Assembly (NCBI RefSeq): GCF_038002345.1
Contig: NZ_JBBOCJ010000001.1
Location: 7,192,001-7,256,000 of the forward strand
From: Paenibacillus sp. FSL M7-0420
GTDB lineage: Bacteria > Bacillota > Bacilli > Paenibacillales > Paenibacillaceae
Length of the DNA stretch: 64,000 nucleotides
Direction: 5' to 3'
Within the stretch, counting starts at the first letter, position 1. Every line of letters begins with the position of its first letter. A program made the position numbers and the translations under genes. Shown here piece by piece: positions 25,077 to 34,306 of this stretch. A model generated the notes under the pieces. It was not told the origin of the DNA. It did no database searches and worked only from the letters and a program-made list of their open reading frames with translations.

Positions 25077-25108
25077 ACACAAGAAGAGCCATCCTTCACG
25101 GATGGCCC
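25077..25108 (-). terminator. Terminator of the BlaI-M56 operon
   Basis: GCCATCC and GGATGGC (25088-25106) form a stem with a five-base loop; on the minus strand it is followed by TCTTCTTG. It lies 25 bases after the last gene of the operon. Confidence 0.75.
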
Positions 25109-25132
25109 TAAGATACTTCGGATGCCCTTCCC

Positions 25133-26338
25133 TTATTGGTTAGGCATATCCACAATCAACTGCTGTGTAATCTTACGGTCTTTCATATTGGTGAAATCCA
25201 GGCGAAGCGATTGCGGCTTATTCAAGAAGAAGTAGCTTTCCGACACGATTCTCATCTCATGGTCTGCATAGGTATAGGCAGAAGCTCCCTCTTGCGATTT
25301 ATAATCACCGGTTCCGTTCTTGACCAATAGCGATGGATTATATTCCATATAGAAGGTCTCCATAAACTCTCTGTTTTTAAACAAAGCTTCGTCTGAGGAT
25401 AGTGTGGTTACCGTCGTGAACGGTGTCAATTCCAGCTTCACTTTGATCTTATGCCCTGCCACATCAATGGTTTCCTCCGGCATCAGTGTCCGGGTCTCCT
25501 GCTTCCAGACCTTGGGATTGATATCAAAAGCCACCTTCAGCACAGGGCTATACTTCACGTTGGACTTGAGCGCGTTATACTTCTTTAGCAGTTCAGGACT
25601 GTAGCTGAACGATGAGGTCTGGTCCGGGTCGTCCGCATGGGCCTTTTCGGCGGCAGCGAGCATTTCAGCATCCAGCGCCTTTAACTGATTCAGCTCAATG
25701 GCGGTTAAGGTGCCTAGCTGAAACTCAGCAGCTACTTTTTTGGGCGGCGTGGTCAATGGACTGCTTAACCGGATTTTAGCAATTCCATATAGAATATGAT
25801 CTTTCTTTGCCGGACTTGCGCCTATGACTAGAGCATCATTGAATTTTTTGCCACTGATGACCTTGCCTGTAACCGCATCGGACAATTGGAGACTATGACC
25901 CTTTGGCGGCATGGACACGAATGCTCTCTTACTGTCGGCTTGGGCTGTAAAAAGGATGATCAGCTCATATTTGTCTGCGATAAAACCATTTACTATCAAT
26001 TTATAACCGTCTTTTTTGACGACTGTGTTCAGCGGCTGCACCAGATTGTGTTTGATGGCATACTCAACCTGTCGATAACCCTGAATCTCGGGATTTACAA
26101 AGGGGGCAAGCGCTGCCGACGGTTTCGCGGCGGTTGCCGAGGCGGCCAAAGCTTGACCTGTCACGGCAAAAGGGCTAAGCACCAGCGCTGCGGTTGTCAT
26201 GACTGCGACGATGGCGGTAGATAGCCCGGTCCTGGAGGACCGCCGTTTATCTGGCGCTGACCCTTGCTTTTGCTCCTGTATGGGCTGCGCCTGCGCCGCA
26301 TGTGAGATATCCAGTTCATTCCGCTTCATTCTAATCAT
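25133..26338 (-). CDS. Exported or anchored paralogue of the M56 receptor's outer domain
   Basis: This 401-residue protein has about 40 cytoplasmic residues, one membrane helix or signal (about 42-68), and a long outer part. The outer part aligns over its length with the C-terminal third of the M56 receptor encoded upstream: YAIKHNLVQPLN / YAIRHNLLVPMN, KDGYKLIVNGFIADK / QDGYQVTVTGFMADK, WKQETRTLMPEETIDVAGHKIKVKL and SYFFLNKPQSLRLDF. I cannot name the domain with confidence; it resembles DUF4179-like sensor domains. ATG at 26338 follows AAGGAG. It is the third gene of the BlaI-M56 operon, so it may modulate or mimic the receptor's ligand binding. Confidence 0.65.
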   Translation of the reverse strand: MIRMKRNELDISHAAQAQPIQEQKQGSAPDKRRSSRTGLSTAIVAVMTTAALVLSPFAVTGQALAASATAAKPSAALAPFVNPEIQGYRQVEYAIKHNLVQPLNTVVKKDGYKLIVNGFIADKYELIILFTAQADSKRAFVSMPPKGHSLQLSDAVTGKVISGKKFNDALVIGASPAKKDHILYGIAKIRLSSPLTTPPKKVAAEFQLGTLTAIELNQLKALDAEMLAAAEKAHADDPDQTSSFSYSPELLKKYNALKSNVKYSPVLKVAFDINPKVWKQETRTLMPEETIDVAGHKIKVKLELTPFTTVTTLSSDEALFKNREFMETFYMEYNPSLLVKNGTGDYKSQEGASAYTYADHEMRIVSESYFFLNKPQSLRLDFTNMKDRKITQQLIVDMPNQ

Positions 26339-26380
26339 TGTTACACTCTCCTTCAATACAAGTTGGTTGTTTCATCCGGA

Positions 26381-28474
26381 TCAGCTCTGATCCTGTCCGG
26401 GGACATCAAAGGTCATCTGGTATGTATGCTCAAGATCATTCATTCCAGTAGGTTTCGCCGGACTCTTCATGAAATCCAGCCGCAGAGATTGCAACTTATC
26501 CAACAAATAATAGCTTTCTGTAACCATCTTCATTTCATAGTCTGTAAACGTAATTGATGAAGTGCCTGGCTGCTGCCTATAGTCTCCCGTTCCAGTCTTG
26601 CTCCACCACAGGAAGGGTGAACCGTACTTCTCATGGAATGATTTAATAAATTCCTTATTCTTAAACAAAGGTTCATCTGAATAAAAAGTGGCTATGGTTG
26701 TTAAGGGTGTCAATTGTAATTTCACTCTGATCTTGTGTCCGCCTACATTAAGCGTTTCTGGCGATGTGATTGTATGCGTCTCTTGCTTCCAGTAATTTGC
26801 CCTCACATCAAAGGTTGTCTGGAGTGCCGGAGACTCCTGAATGTTGGACTCATTGGCTGCCAGTGTGCGCAAATGGAACTCCACCTTAATCTTTGAGGGC
26901 AGGTCCGTCAAAGGAGTCGCGAACTTAAGTCTGGCAACCGCATATGCAATATGCGGCTCCGGGCTGCTGCTGCTGACCAGCGCGTGGGTCCGGCCGTTAA
27001 TCACCTTGCCAGTAATACCATCCGTAATGATGCATTCTACAAAACGAGGATCACTGGAGAATAGTGACCTACCGCCGTCCACTTTCGCAGTATAGAAGAT
27101 AAGGAATTGGTTCTTGTCTGCCATGAAGCCCGTCACTGTGACCTGGTAACCATCTTGCTCAATCTCCACATTCATCGGCACCAGAAGATTATGCCTGATG
27201 GCATACTCCGTCTGTTGTTCATCTATGCTCGTTAACGGCACCAGAGTCTCCCCTTGCTCCGTTGCCGTATCTACGCGTTCCCCCACAGCAACGCCTTCTG
27301 CATGAGTACCAGCGGAATTGGCCTCAGGTTCCGTGACAGCAGAGTCACCAGCTTCTCCAGAGACACCTGTAAGCGTCACGACGCTGAGCAGAGCTACCAG
27401 AACTACAGCGGTTGCGGAGATGCGGTAGGAGCCTTTTTTGAAAGATTGAATCATACTGATTCTTCTTCTGATCTGTTGCCGCTGCTGCGGATTGAAGAAA
27501 TAGAGCTGCTCCCGCCTCTCCCGGACTCTTGAAAAGCGCTTCAGGAACTCTACCAGAGTAAGCCCGTAATCAATTGCCTCCTCTTCTCCCAATACCTCCA
27601 GCACATAGGCGTCGCACGCAACCTCCCTATCGATCTTCATCCGCCGGATCGCCAGCCACATCAGGGGATTGAACCAATGTATCGTTGCGGCTAGGCTCCC
27701 TAGCAGGTTCCACAGCATATCCCTCCGCTTGTAGTGGGCAAGCTCATGCGCGAGGATGTGCCGCAGCCGGGAAGCATCCAGTTCCCGCAGAGCTTGCTCC
27801 GGGACAAAGATCCATGGACGCAGGAGTCCTGACAGATATGGGTTGTTAGCGGAACCTCCGGTATAGATAGGTATCGCTCTCCTTATTCCAAACTGGCGTC
27901 TGGTGGCAAGAACCACCTTAAGAATCTCCGGGGCATTCACCCGTCTAAGCTGTCTGCGTTCGCGGTGCATCCGCCGGATGTACAGGAGTCCATTCAGCAG
28001 CATAAGCATAGCGCCCAGCAGCCAGATCACGGTGCCTATCTTCATCCAGAGCGGATAGCCTGCGGCCCCCGCAGAGCTGCGGTTAACGGCTGCCGATTCA
28101 TCGTTCTGTTCGATTGGGCCTGTCTGTCCCGCTTCATTCAGGACGTTACTATTCGCCGGATATGTAGTCTTAGCTCCCTCTCCAGGCGGAAGCTCCTGAT
28201 AATCACCCTTAGAAGCTCCAGTGCCCGGCCCCTTGTCCAGGACAGTAGTTAAGAAGTGCTTACTATTGCCAAGAATATGCAACATGCTGACAGGGCTGTC
28301 CGGTACAGCAGGCAATAACAGCCGGGCGATAACAAGCAGCCACAGGAGGTAACGCACCCGGGCGTTGATGAATCTCCGCAGAACATATTGAATGAACAAC
28401 ACAGCCAGAATCACCATGCTTGCCGCGAGTGTCTGTTCTGCGATACCGGCAAACCATCCGTAGACCATATTCAT
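26381..28474 (-). CDS. M56-family (BlaR1-like) membrane zinc metalloprotease receptor
   Basis: This 697-residue protein has the BlaR1/MecR1 layout: four membrane helices in the first 350 residues and the zinc protease site HELAH (His243, Glu244, His247) in LAHELAHYKRRDMLWN. In BlaR1 the outer C-terminal part is a penicillin-binding domain; here it carries none of the SxxK, SxN or KTG motifs and is replaced by a beta-rich domain after a helix at about 350-372. The signal is therefore probably not a beta-lactam. Activation would cleave the BlaI-type repressor encoded just upstream, with which it shares a four-base overlap. An extra 75-residue hydrophilic loop separates helices 2 and 3. Confidence 0.85.
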   Translation of the reverse strand: MNMVYGWFAGIAEQTLAASMVILAVLFIQYVLRRFINARVRYLLWLLVIARLLLPAVPDSPVSMLHILGNSKHFLTTVLDKGPGTGASKGDYQELPPGEGAKTTYPANSNVLNEAGQTGPIEQNDESAAVNRSSAGAAGYPLWMKIGTVIWLLGAMLMLLNGLLYIRRMHRERRQLRRVNAPEILKVVLATRRQFGIRRAIPIYTGGSANNPYLSGLLRPWIFVPEQALRELDASRLRHILAHELAHYKRRDMLWNLLGSLAATIHWFNPLMWLAIRRMKIDREVACDAYVLEVLGEEEAIDYGLTLVEFLKRFSRVRERREQLYFFNPQQRQQIRRRISMIQSFKKGSYRISATAVVLVALLSVVTLTGVSGEAGDSAVTEPEANSAGTHAEGVAVGERVDTATEQGETLVPLTSIDEQQTEYAIRHNLLVPMNVEIEQDGYQVTVTGFMADKNQFLIFYTAKVDGGRSLFSSDPRFVECIITDGITGKVINGRTHALVSSSSPEPHIAYAVARLKFATPLTDLPSKIKVEFHLRTLAANESNIQESPALQTTFDVRANYWKQETHTITSPETLNVGGHKIRVKLQLTPLTTIATFYSDEPLFKNKEFIKSFHEKYGSPFLWWSKTGTGDYRQQPGTSSITFTDYEMKMVTESYYLLDKLQSLRLDFMKSPAKPTGMNDLEHTYQMTFDVPGQDQS

Positions 28475-28881
28475 TCCTGCTTACCTGAGTTGCCGCTGGT
28501 GCCCTGCGACTTCTTCTCCCTCAGCAGCTGTTCGAGTTGTTCAATCTCCTGCTTGGACAGCTCGACATCCTCCAGGAAGCTGGTCACCATTAACTGGGTG
28601 GCCCCGCCGAATACGCGCTTCAGGAAGGAGCGGCTCTCGGCCCGGACACACTCATTCTCTGACACCAGCGGATAATAGAGATAGCTCCGGCCGGATTTCT
28701 CATACGCTATCGCGTTCTTCTTAAGCAGCCGGGTGACGAAGGTGCGCACCGTCTGCTCGCTCCATTCCACAGATGCAGGCAGGAGCCGGGTGATTTGTTC
28801 CGAGGTGAGCGGATGATGCTCCCAGATAATCTTCATAATTTCCCATTCAGCTTCCGAAATCTTCGGGGTTGTACTCATCAT
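28471..28881 (-). CDS. BlaI/MecI-family repressor
   Basis: This 136-residue repressor has the BlaI winged helix: ISEAEWEIMKIIWEHHPLTSEQITRLL, then SEQTVRTFVTRLLKKNAIAYEKSGRSYLYYPLVSENE, and a C-terminal helical dimerisation domain. The proteolytic bond cut in BlaI (Asn-Phe) is not obvious. The start was set at ATG 28881 behind TGGAG; the frame is open to 28947 but that stretch contains the operators. Two TACA-N2-TGTA dyads cover the promoter, so the gene represses its own operon until the M56 protease acts. Confidence 0.88.
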   Translation of the reverse strand: MMSTTPKISEAEWEIMKIIWEHHPLTSEQITRLLPASVEWSEQTVRTFVTRLLKKNAIAYEKSGRSYLYYPLVSENECVRAESRSFLKRVFGGATQLMVTSFLEDVELSKQEIEQLEQLLREKKSQGTSGNSGKQE

Positions 28882-28914
28882 TACAGCTCCATTCCGTGGC
28901 GGCGGCATTCGATC

Positions 28915-28972
28915 TACAAGTGTAAATACAAGATCTGTTCTATACATTACACTTGTAGATTTAATTTGTCAA
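28915..28972 (-). promoter_or_regulatory. BlaI-type double operator and promoter
   Basis: TACAAGTGTA (28915-28924) and TACACTTGTA (28948-28957) are the TACA/TGTA dyads bound by BlaI/MecI, centred 33 bp apart, about three helical turns. They are part of a longer inverted repeat. A consensus -35 TTGACA (minus strand, 28967-28972) lies upstream, with TGTAAT or TAATGT as -10 inside the outer operator. Confidence 0.75.
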
Positions 28973-29040
28973 ATATGCCCACATTGTGATGAAAGCACGC
29001 GAAACGACACCCGAAGTGGCTAAGTAGCCGTAACCATAGC

Positions 29041-29067
29041 AAAAAGCACAAGCCAGCGGCTTGTACT
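29041..29067 (-). terminator. Terminator, hairpin repeat copy C
   Basis: AGTACAAGCC and GGCTTGTGCT form a ten-base stem on the minus strand followed by TTTTTGC. It can terminate the phosphatase/S-layer gene ending at 29134. It belongs with copies at 10989 and 20276. Confidence 0.7.
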
Positions 29068-29133
29068 TCCTGCATCCTATTCATAAGAACTTACTTACTC
29101 CTGTCACTCACTTGCAGCTAACAACCCTGCCGC

Positions 29134-31725
29134 TTACAACCCCGCAATCAAAGCCTTAACCGAGCTGTCGCTCTCCAGCGCGCGGATGATCACAGCCACC
29201 GCTTCGGCACGGGTAGCCTGATTCTTTGGAGCGAACGCTGAAGCAGAGATGCCCTTCACCAGATTGGCCGAAGCAGCCTGGCGGATGGCGTCAGCCGCCC
29301 AGTAGCTGCTGCTGACATCCTTGAAGCTCACCGGAGTGCCGGTCTGGAGCACGCCGAGATCAAGCACACGGCCAATGATTGTGACCATCTCAGCGCGGGT
29401 AATGGTCGCGCCTGGCTTGAAGCTGCCGTCCGAGTAGCCGGTTACGATGCCTTTGTCCGCCAAGACACCGATATAGCCTGCCGCCCAATTGGAGGCTGTA
29501 TCTCCAAATTTAGAGGCCGCCGATGTAGTGCCTAGCCCGAAGGAACGGGCGATCATCGCCGAGAATTCGGCTCTGGTCACCGGCGCATCCGGCCGGAAGG
29601 AGCCGTCTGCATAGCCGCTGATAATCTGCAGCTTCACGGCTGTAGCGATGGTGCTGCTGCCCCAGTGGCCTGCGGTGTCCTTGAAGCTGATGCTCTGATT
29701 CTTCGTGGCTGCAATAGCTTCAGTCACGGTCTTGTATACCGCTTCTCTGCTGACCACTCCGGATTGGAACGGATCAACTCCGCTCTGTGGCTGTTTCTCC
29801 GGTTCAGCCGGAGTAGTGCTGCCGTTCCCTGGAGTGGTGCCAGTGGTGCCTGGTACTGTTCCGGTATTTCCAGCCGGAGTACCCGGCGTTCCGCCGCCAG
29901 TTCCACCGCCGGGACCAGGATTCCCGCCGCTTGTCGTATCTGTAATACTAAGCGCAATCTGATCGCTCAGGTATACTACCTGGGTGTTATATTTGCTTGG
30001 CAGTCCTTCAACCTGCACGGAAGCAAACTGCCCGCTGCGCTGGCTGACGCCATGCGTAATGAGCGGAATCAGGCCGCTGCCTGGAACGTAGCTGTTCGCG
30101 AAGTTCACCTTCAGCTTCCCGTCAGCCTTCACCTCACCCTTAATCTCAAGGACATCGTCTGCTCCGGTAAGGCTCAGTACAAGCGTACCTTCGGAGGCCT
30201 GGGTGAAGCTGCCGCCAATCACTATTTTACCGTAGACGTTCTCAACTACAGAGCCGCCGGTATTCGTCACATTCCCTTTGCCGAAGGCTGTTGCCGAGTC
30301 TCCTTCCAGGACACCTGCGTTCACCTCTGTACCGCCGGAGTACGTATTGTTGCCCGCCAGCTTCAGCGTGCCTGTACCCTCCTTGGTCAGTCCGCCCGTC
30401 CCGGAGATATCATTGCGCCAGCGGTCTGCGGCGTGGAAGCCGCCCTTCGCAGCGTCCATCGCTACCGTTACATGCTCAGCGAATGCACCGTACCCGTCAG
30501 CAGCGGCGAACAGGTTCAATCGTCCCCAGCCTTCGGGATCATTAAGCAGCGGATAACCGGAAGGGATTGCCGTTGTAACGAGAACTGCTCTACGCTGATC
30601 CGCAGTCAGGTAAGGCAGGCGGGTCTCCAGCAAGACCTCCGCTCCCTTAGGAGCAACGGCAGGCTCAGTCGTGGAGTGAATCTGCGGGAAGCCGTAGGTC
30701 AGCCGCTGCGTATACTGGGCCTTATTCTTCGCATAATCTGTGAACCGGTCTTCTGCGGTGCCCGTCTGTGTAAGCAGCACTTCATGAGCCTGAGTATAGG
30801 CCGCCTGCTTCAATGCCGCATTATCCGGGTCATTCAGCGCTCCTGCTGCGAAGGCCATGGCCGTCACCCGTCCGCCCATAACATCCAGCGGCGAGTGCAT
30901 CCCGGCGACAACCCGGTTGTTGCCCATCTCCGAGGCCCGGGCCATCAGCTCCTGGAAGCGCTCAGGTACAGAATACGCCAGAGCCAGGGCTGCCAGATAG
31001 GAAGCGTTGGTATGTCCGCTCGGGAAGCCACCGTCTGTGGCAGGCGTACTGCTTCTCGCCGGCACCAGCGTCGGCACAATGACGGAGATATCCTTCCAGC
31101 GGAAAGGACGCATGTAGCTGTAGAAATTCTTAGCCTGACTCGTTGAAGCATAATTGCCGCGGACAATCCCGATCAGGTCCACCATTTTGCCCAAGCTGGA
31201 ATTGGAATCGCCTGCCTTGTTACTGTCATTGCCGTCACTATATTTCACGGAAGTAGCATCATCAGGGATGCTGTTAATGGTCGTGAAGGTTCCTGACATC
31301 GAACGGTACACCTCAGACAACGGTCCAAGGCCGTCAGCCGCTCCATAGGTCTGGTTCCGCCGGTCATCGTAATACGCGGCCTCCTCCTCTGCCGGAGTAC
31401 GGGTCTTAGACAGATCCGCCACATATTGAATGTTATAATTCAGTATATCGGGATTCTTCATCTTCCCGGTATCCCAGGTGGCCCCCGGTGTCCACAGATC
31501 CAGGAAGCCGGAGAGAACACCGATCGAGGGGTTGGAATACACCGCCGTATTCACAGGTGTGTTATTCTTATAAGTATCTACGAAATGTCCCCATGCCGGA
31601 GCAGCCGGCAGCCCGGTTAATGAATTACCCGTGGCCGCCTCTGCAGGATGTACCGCGATCGAATTCGTGAGGAGTACCAGACCTGCCGTAACAGACAACA
31701 GCTTTCTTTTCGACTTCAAGTTCAA
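29134..31725 (-). CDS. Secreted PAP2 acid phosphatase with autotransporter-type repeat and three S-layer domains
   Basis: This 863-residue cell-surface protein starts at a TTG (31725) behind AGGGG, which gives a clean signal peptide (KSKRKLLSVTAGLVLL, cut after AEA). Residues about 190-290 hold all three PAP2 motifs: K-x6-RP (Lys199, Arg206-Pro207), PSGH (235-238) and R-x5-H-x3-D (Arg271, His277, Asp281). A single autotransporter-associated beta strand repeat (GTGTLKLAGNNTYSGGTEV) follows near 440-475. A Gly/Pro/Thr-rich linker leads to three SLH domains (about 670-840). It would hydrolyse phosphomonoesters, perhaps scavenging phosphate, while bound to the cell-wall polymer. It is divergent from the AraC-type sensor. 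Confidence 0.88.
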   Translation of the reverse strand: MNLKSKRKLLSVTAGLVLLTNSIAVHPAEAATGNSLTGLPAAPAWGHFVDTYKNNTPVNTAVYSNPSIGVLSGFLDLWTPGATWDTGKMKNPDILNYNIQYVADLSKTRTPAEEEAAYYDDRRNQTYGAADGLGPLSEVYRSMSGTFTTINSIPDDATSVKYSDGNDSNKAGDSNSSLGKMVDLIGIVRGNYASTSQAKNFYSYMRPFRWKDISVIVPTLVPARSSTPATDGGFPSGHTNASYLAALALAYSVPERFQELMARASEMGNNRVVAGMHSPLDVMGGRVTAMAFAAGALNDPDNAALKQAAYTQAHEVLLTQTGTAEDRFTDYAKNKAQYTQRLTYGFPQIHSTTEPAVAPKGAEVLLETRLPYLTADQRRAVLVTTAIPSGYPLLNDPEGWGRLNLFAAADGYGAFAEHVTVAMDAAKGGFHAADRWRNDISGTGGLTKEGTGTLKLAGNNTYSGGTEVNAGVLEGDSATAFGKGNVTNTGGSVVENVYGKIVIGGSFTQASEGTLVLSLTGADDVLEIKGEVKADGKLKVNFANSYVPGSGLIPLITHGVSQRSGQFASVQVEGLPSKYNTQVVYLSDQIALSITDTTSGGNPGPGGGTGGGTPGTPAGNTGTVPGTTGTTPGNGSTTPAEPEKQPQSGVDPFQSGVVSREAVYKTVTEAIAATKNQSISFKDTAGHWGSSTIATAVKLQIISGYADGSFRPDAPVTRAEFSAMIARSFGLGTTSAASKFGDTASNWAAGYIGVLADKGIVTGYSDGSFKPGATITRAEMVTIIGRVLDLGVLQTGTPVSFKDVSSSYWAADAIRQAASANLVKGISASAFAPKNQATRAEAVAVIIRALESDSSVKALIAGL

Positions 31726-31933
31726 TGTGTCAGCCCCTATCCTGTTATTTTGATTGCCTGAATCGGACTCAATATAGCACCTGCCTCCACCGCCGCTCAA
31801 TAACACAATTTCGCAATTCTATGATTTTGGGAACAATTCAGCTTTTTTCCGGCCATTTAACATTGATTTAACATGAATCCCGAACAGATCTGTGAGGGGC
31901 TAGTGTATAATCCGCCTGGGAGGAGAATACATC

Positions 31934-34294
31934 TTGCGAAAATGGAACTCTGCCTTTGCCGCCCTAGCCGCTTCATACATCTCTGTTGTGTTAGTCATTG
32001 TCCTCTTACTCTGCTCTGCCTTCTATCTGTATTTCTCGAATCATTATAAGGAAGAGCTTCAGGGCCGCAACCGGCTCATCCTTGACAATACCGCCCGTAC
32101 CCTTGAAGCTTCCGTGCTTCAGCGGGTGCAGCAGATCTATCTGGAAGTCTCCCTGAACCAGCGGGCTGCGCTCCGTATGCTGCCTGATGCTTCACTTCCA
32201 GCGAATCTCAGCAAGGTAAGCAGTCTCCAGGAGTCGCTGAACATGCAGGTATCCAATCATTCGGACCTGATTCAAGCTGTACATCTGTATGCTCCCAGGC
32301 AGCATCTCCTGCTGTCCTCGCTGTATGGGCTGAAATTCCGTGCAGACAAGCAGGCGGGTGCCGCCTACTGGATGGATTGGGTGAACGGCATGAACCTGAA
32401 TTCCCGTAACAGCCTCTGGACAGAGGCCCGGTTCGTGCCGGACGATATCGTCTCCAGCATCCCCGGCGGCAGCGGCAGCCAGCTGATCACCTATGTGCAC
32501 AGCTATCCGTTCCAATCTCCCGGGGCAGCCAGTGAGCTGCTGATTGCCATTGATCTGAAGGAGAGTGCGCTGCGCGCCATTCTGCAGAATATGATGCCTG
32601 CCCGCTATCAGAGCAGCTTCATTGCTATGCCCTCCGGGGGAATCGTGGCCGGATCGAATCCGGATGCTGCGGCTCAGGCCGATACTTATGCTGCCAGTAT
32701 CTCGAATGCCCTAGCCTCTCCTGAAACATCCGGGAACATGAGCCAGGAGATCGGGGGCAGTACCTACGTCATCTCCTATCAGGACCTGCCGACCACCGGG
32801 TGGAAGCTCTTCAGTGCGGCTCCGGCGAACCTGTTCTATGAGAAATGGCTCGTTGTCCAGAGGGTCATCCTCTCCCTGTGTCTGCTTGCTCTATTGGTAG
32901 GAATCTGTCTGTCCGGCATTCTGGCCAAATTGAATTACAGTCCGCTTAAGCGGCTGCTTCGCACTATTAAGGACCTCTACGGCCCGGGGCCAGGGGTACC
33001 TGAACTTCCGGGACAAGCCCTTAACGAATTCGGAATTATTGACTCCGCTTTCATCCGCCTGAACGACAAAGTCACCACACTGGAGGGAACGCTTGAGGCC
33101 AGCAGTCCGCATATCCGGCAGAATATGATCCTGAATCTCCTTCAGGACAGCCCTGCCCAAGGCAGCGTAACCGTAGATCCCCAATTCCTGGGACTCTCTC
33201 CGGAGCACCGTTATTACTGCTGCCTGCTCCTCAACACCCGTGGAGCCTATGCCCGCATGAGTCTAAGCGGCTTGCAGGCAGCCATGAGCGGGATCACCGG
33301 GACGCTTGAGGCGATCCGGCTTCACGGAAGCCGTATTCTGGCCGAGGAGCTGCCGGACAAGCAGACAGTTGTCATTATCAGCGCGCTCGAAGCCTCCGGG
33401 ACGCTGCTCGAACAGCTCTCGGACCGGATTACAGCAGCGGCGGAGCAGCAGTTCCAGCTGGATATTCAGCTCTCGCAGGGCTGCTGGGTGGATGCCATCA
33501 GCCTTCTCCACACCAGCTATGCTGAAGCGCAGACTTTAATGAAGTATGCTTATTTTCTGCCGGAGAGCAGGATCTTGAAGGACCGGGAGCTGCTGAAGAA
33601 GGAGCAGAGTCTTGACGAGATTCCGCAGCCTGTGCTGATGCGGTTCAAGGATAAGCTGCAGACCCGTCAGCTGGATGAGACTCTGGCCGCGCTGGAGCAG
33701 CTCATAGCCGTCATGCGGGAAGGCAGCTACCCGGCGGATTATTGCCACTTCGTGCTGGCGAACACCGTATTTATGTACTCGGATTATCTGAAAAGCATCC
33801 GCTACACCCCTTCCGCCTACGGGCCTCTGGATCTGTATAACGAATATATTGGCCTGCCGGATATCCGGCAGCTGCAGGAGTGGTTCGCGGCCTCTATCGG
33901 CACCTTCATTATGGAGACACAGAAGCGGAACAGTGACCGTGCACTCTCGGCCATTGAAGCGGCCAAGGCCTATATCGGGGAGAATCTGTCCGAGGATCTA
34001 TCGCTGGATGCCGTATCTGCCAAGGTCTTCATCAGTCCCAAGTATCTAAGCAAGCTGTTCAAGGAAGAGCTGGGGATCACCTACACCGACTATATCACCG
34101 GCATACGGATGGAAGAGGCCCGGCGGCTGATTGAGAACAATAACATGTCGATCGAACAGATTGCCGGTACAGTCGGTTATGCAACGACTCCGTACTTCAT
34201 CAAGCGCTTCAAGGAGATCTACGGCTGTACGCCGGGGAATTATCTGCGAACCGTGAATACACTACCGCCGCAGGCGGAGATTAGCATGGGATAA
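31934..34294 (+). CDS. Membrane-bound AraC-family regulator with outer Cache-like sensor
   Basis: This 786-residue protein has an N-terminal membrane helix (about 10-32), an outer domain of about 260 residues of the Cache type, a second helix (about 297-318), a cytoplasmic linker and middle domain, and a C-terminal AraC helix-turn-helix pair (about 675-775) with LSEDLSLDAVSAKVFISPKYLSKLFKEELG and IEQIAGTVGYATTPYFIKRFKEIYG. Such one-protein sensors are common in Paenibacillus and control sugar ABC transporters. The start is TTG at 31934 after GGAGGAG. The next gene, 12 bases away, encodes a solute-binding lipoprotein and is likely its signal partner or target. Confidence 0.85.
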   Translation: MRKWNSAFAALAASYISVVLVIVLLLCSAFYLYFSNHYKEELQGRNRLILDNTARTLEASVLQRVQQIYLEVSLNQRAALRMLPDASLPANLSKVSSLQESLNMQVSNHSDLIQAVHLYAPRQHLLLSSLYGLKFRADKQAGAAYWMDWVNGMNLNSRNSLWTEARFVPDDIVSSIPGGSGSQLITYVHSYPFQSPGAASELLIAIDLKESALRAILQNMMPARYQSSFIAMPSGGIVAGSNPDAAAQADTYAASISNALASPETSGNMSQEIGGSTYVISYQDLPTTGWKLFSAAPANLFYEKWLVVQRVILSLCLLALLVGICLSGILAKLNYSPLKRLLRTIKDLYGPGPGVPELPGQALNEFGIIDSAFIRLNDKVTTLEGTLEASSPHIRQNMILNLLQDSPAQGSVTVDPQFLGLSPEHRYYCCLLLNTRGAYARMSLSGLQAAMSGITGTLEAIRLHGSRILAEELPDKQTVVIISALEASGTLLEQLSDRITAAAEQQFQLDIQLSQGCWVDAISLLHTSYAEAQTLMKYAYFLPESRILKDRELLKKEQSLDEIPQPVLMRFKDKLQTRQLDETLAALEQLIAVMREGSYPADYCHFVLANTVFMYSDYLKSIRYTPSAYGPLDLYNEYIGLPDIRQLQEWFAASIGTFIMETQKRNSDRALSAIEAAKAYIGENLSEDLSLDAVSAKVFISPKYLSKLFKEELGITYTDYITGIRMEEARRLIENNNMSIEQIAGTVGYATTPYFIKRFKEIYGCTPGNYLRTVNTLPPQAEISMG

Positions 34295-34306
34295 GGAGGG
34301 TGCCTT

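Noticed and set aside
29665..31146. 493-codon open frame antisense to the phosphatase/S-layer gene
   Set aside because: It mirrors a GC-rich gene with clear domains on the minus strand; its product is Arg/Cys-rich without any recognisable family and has no ribosome-binding site.
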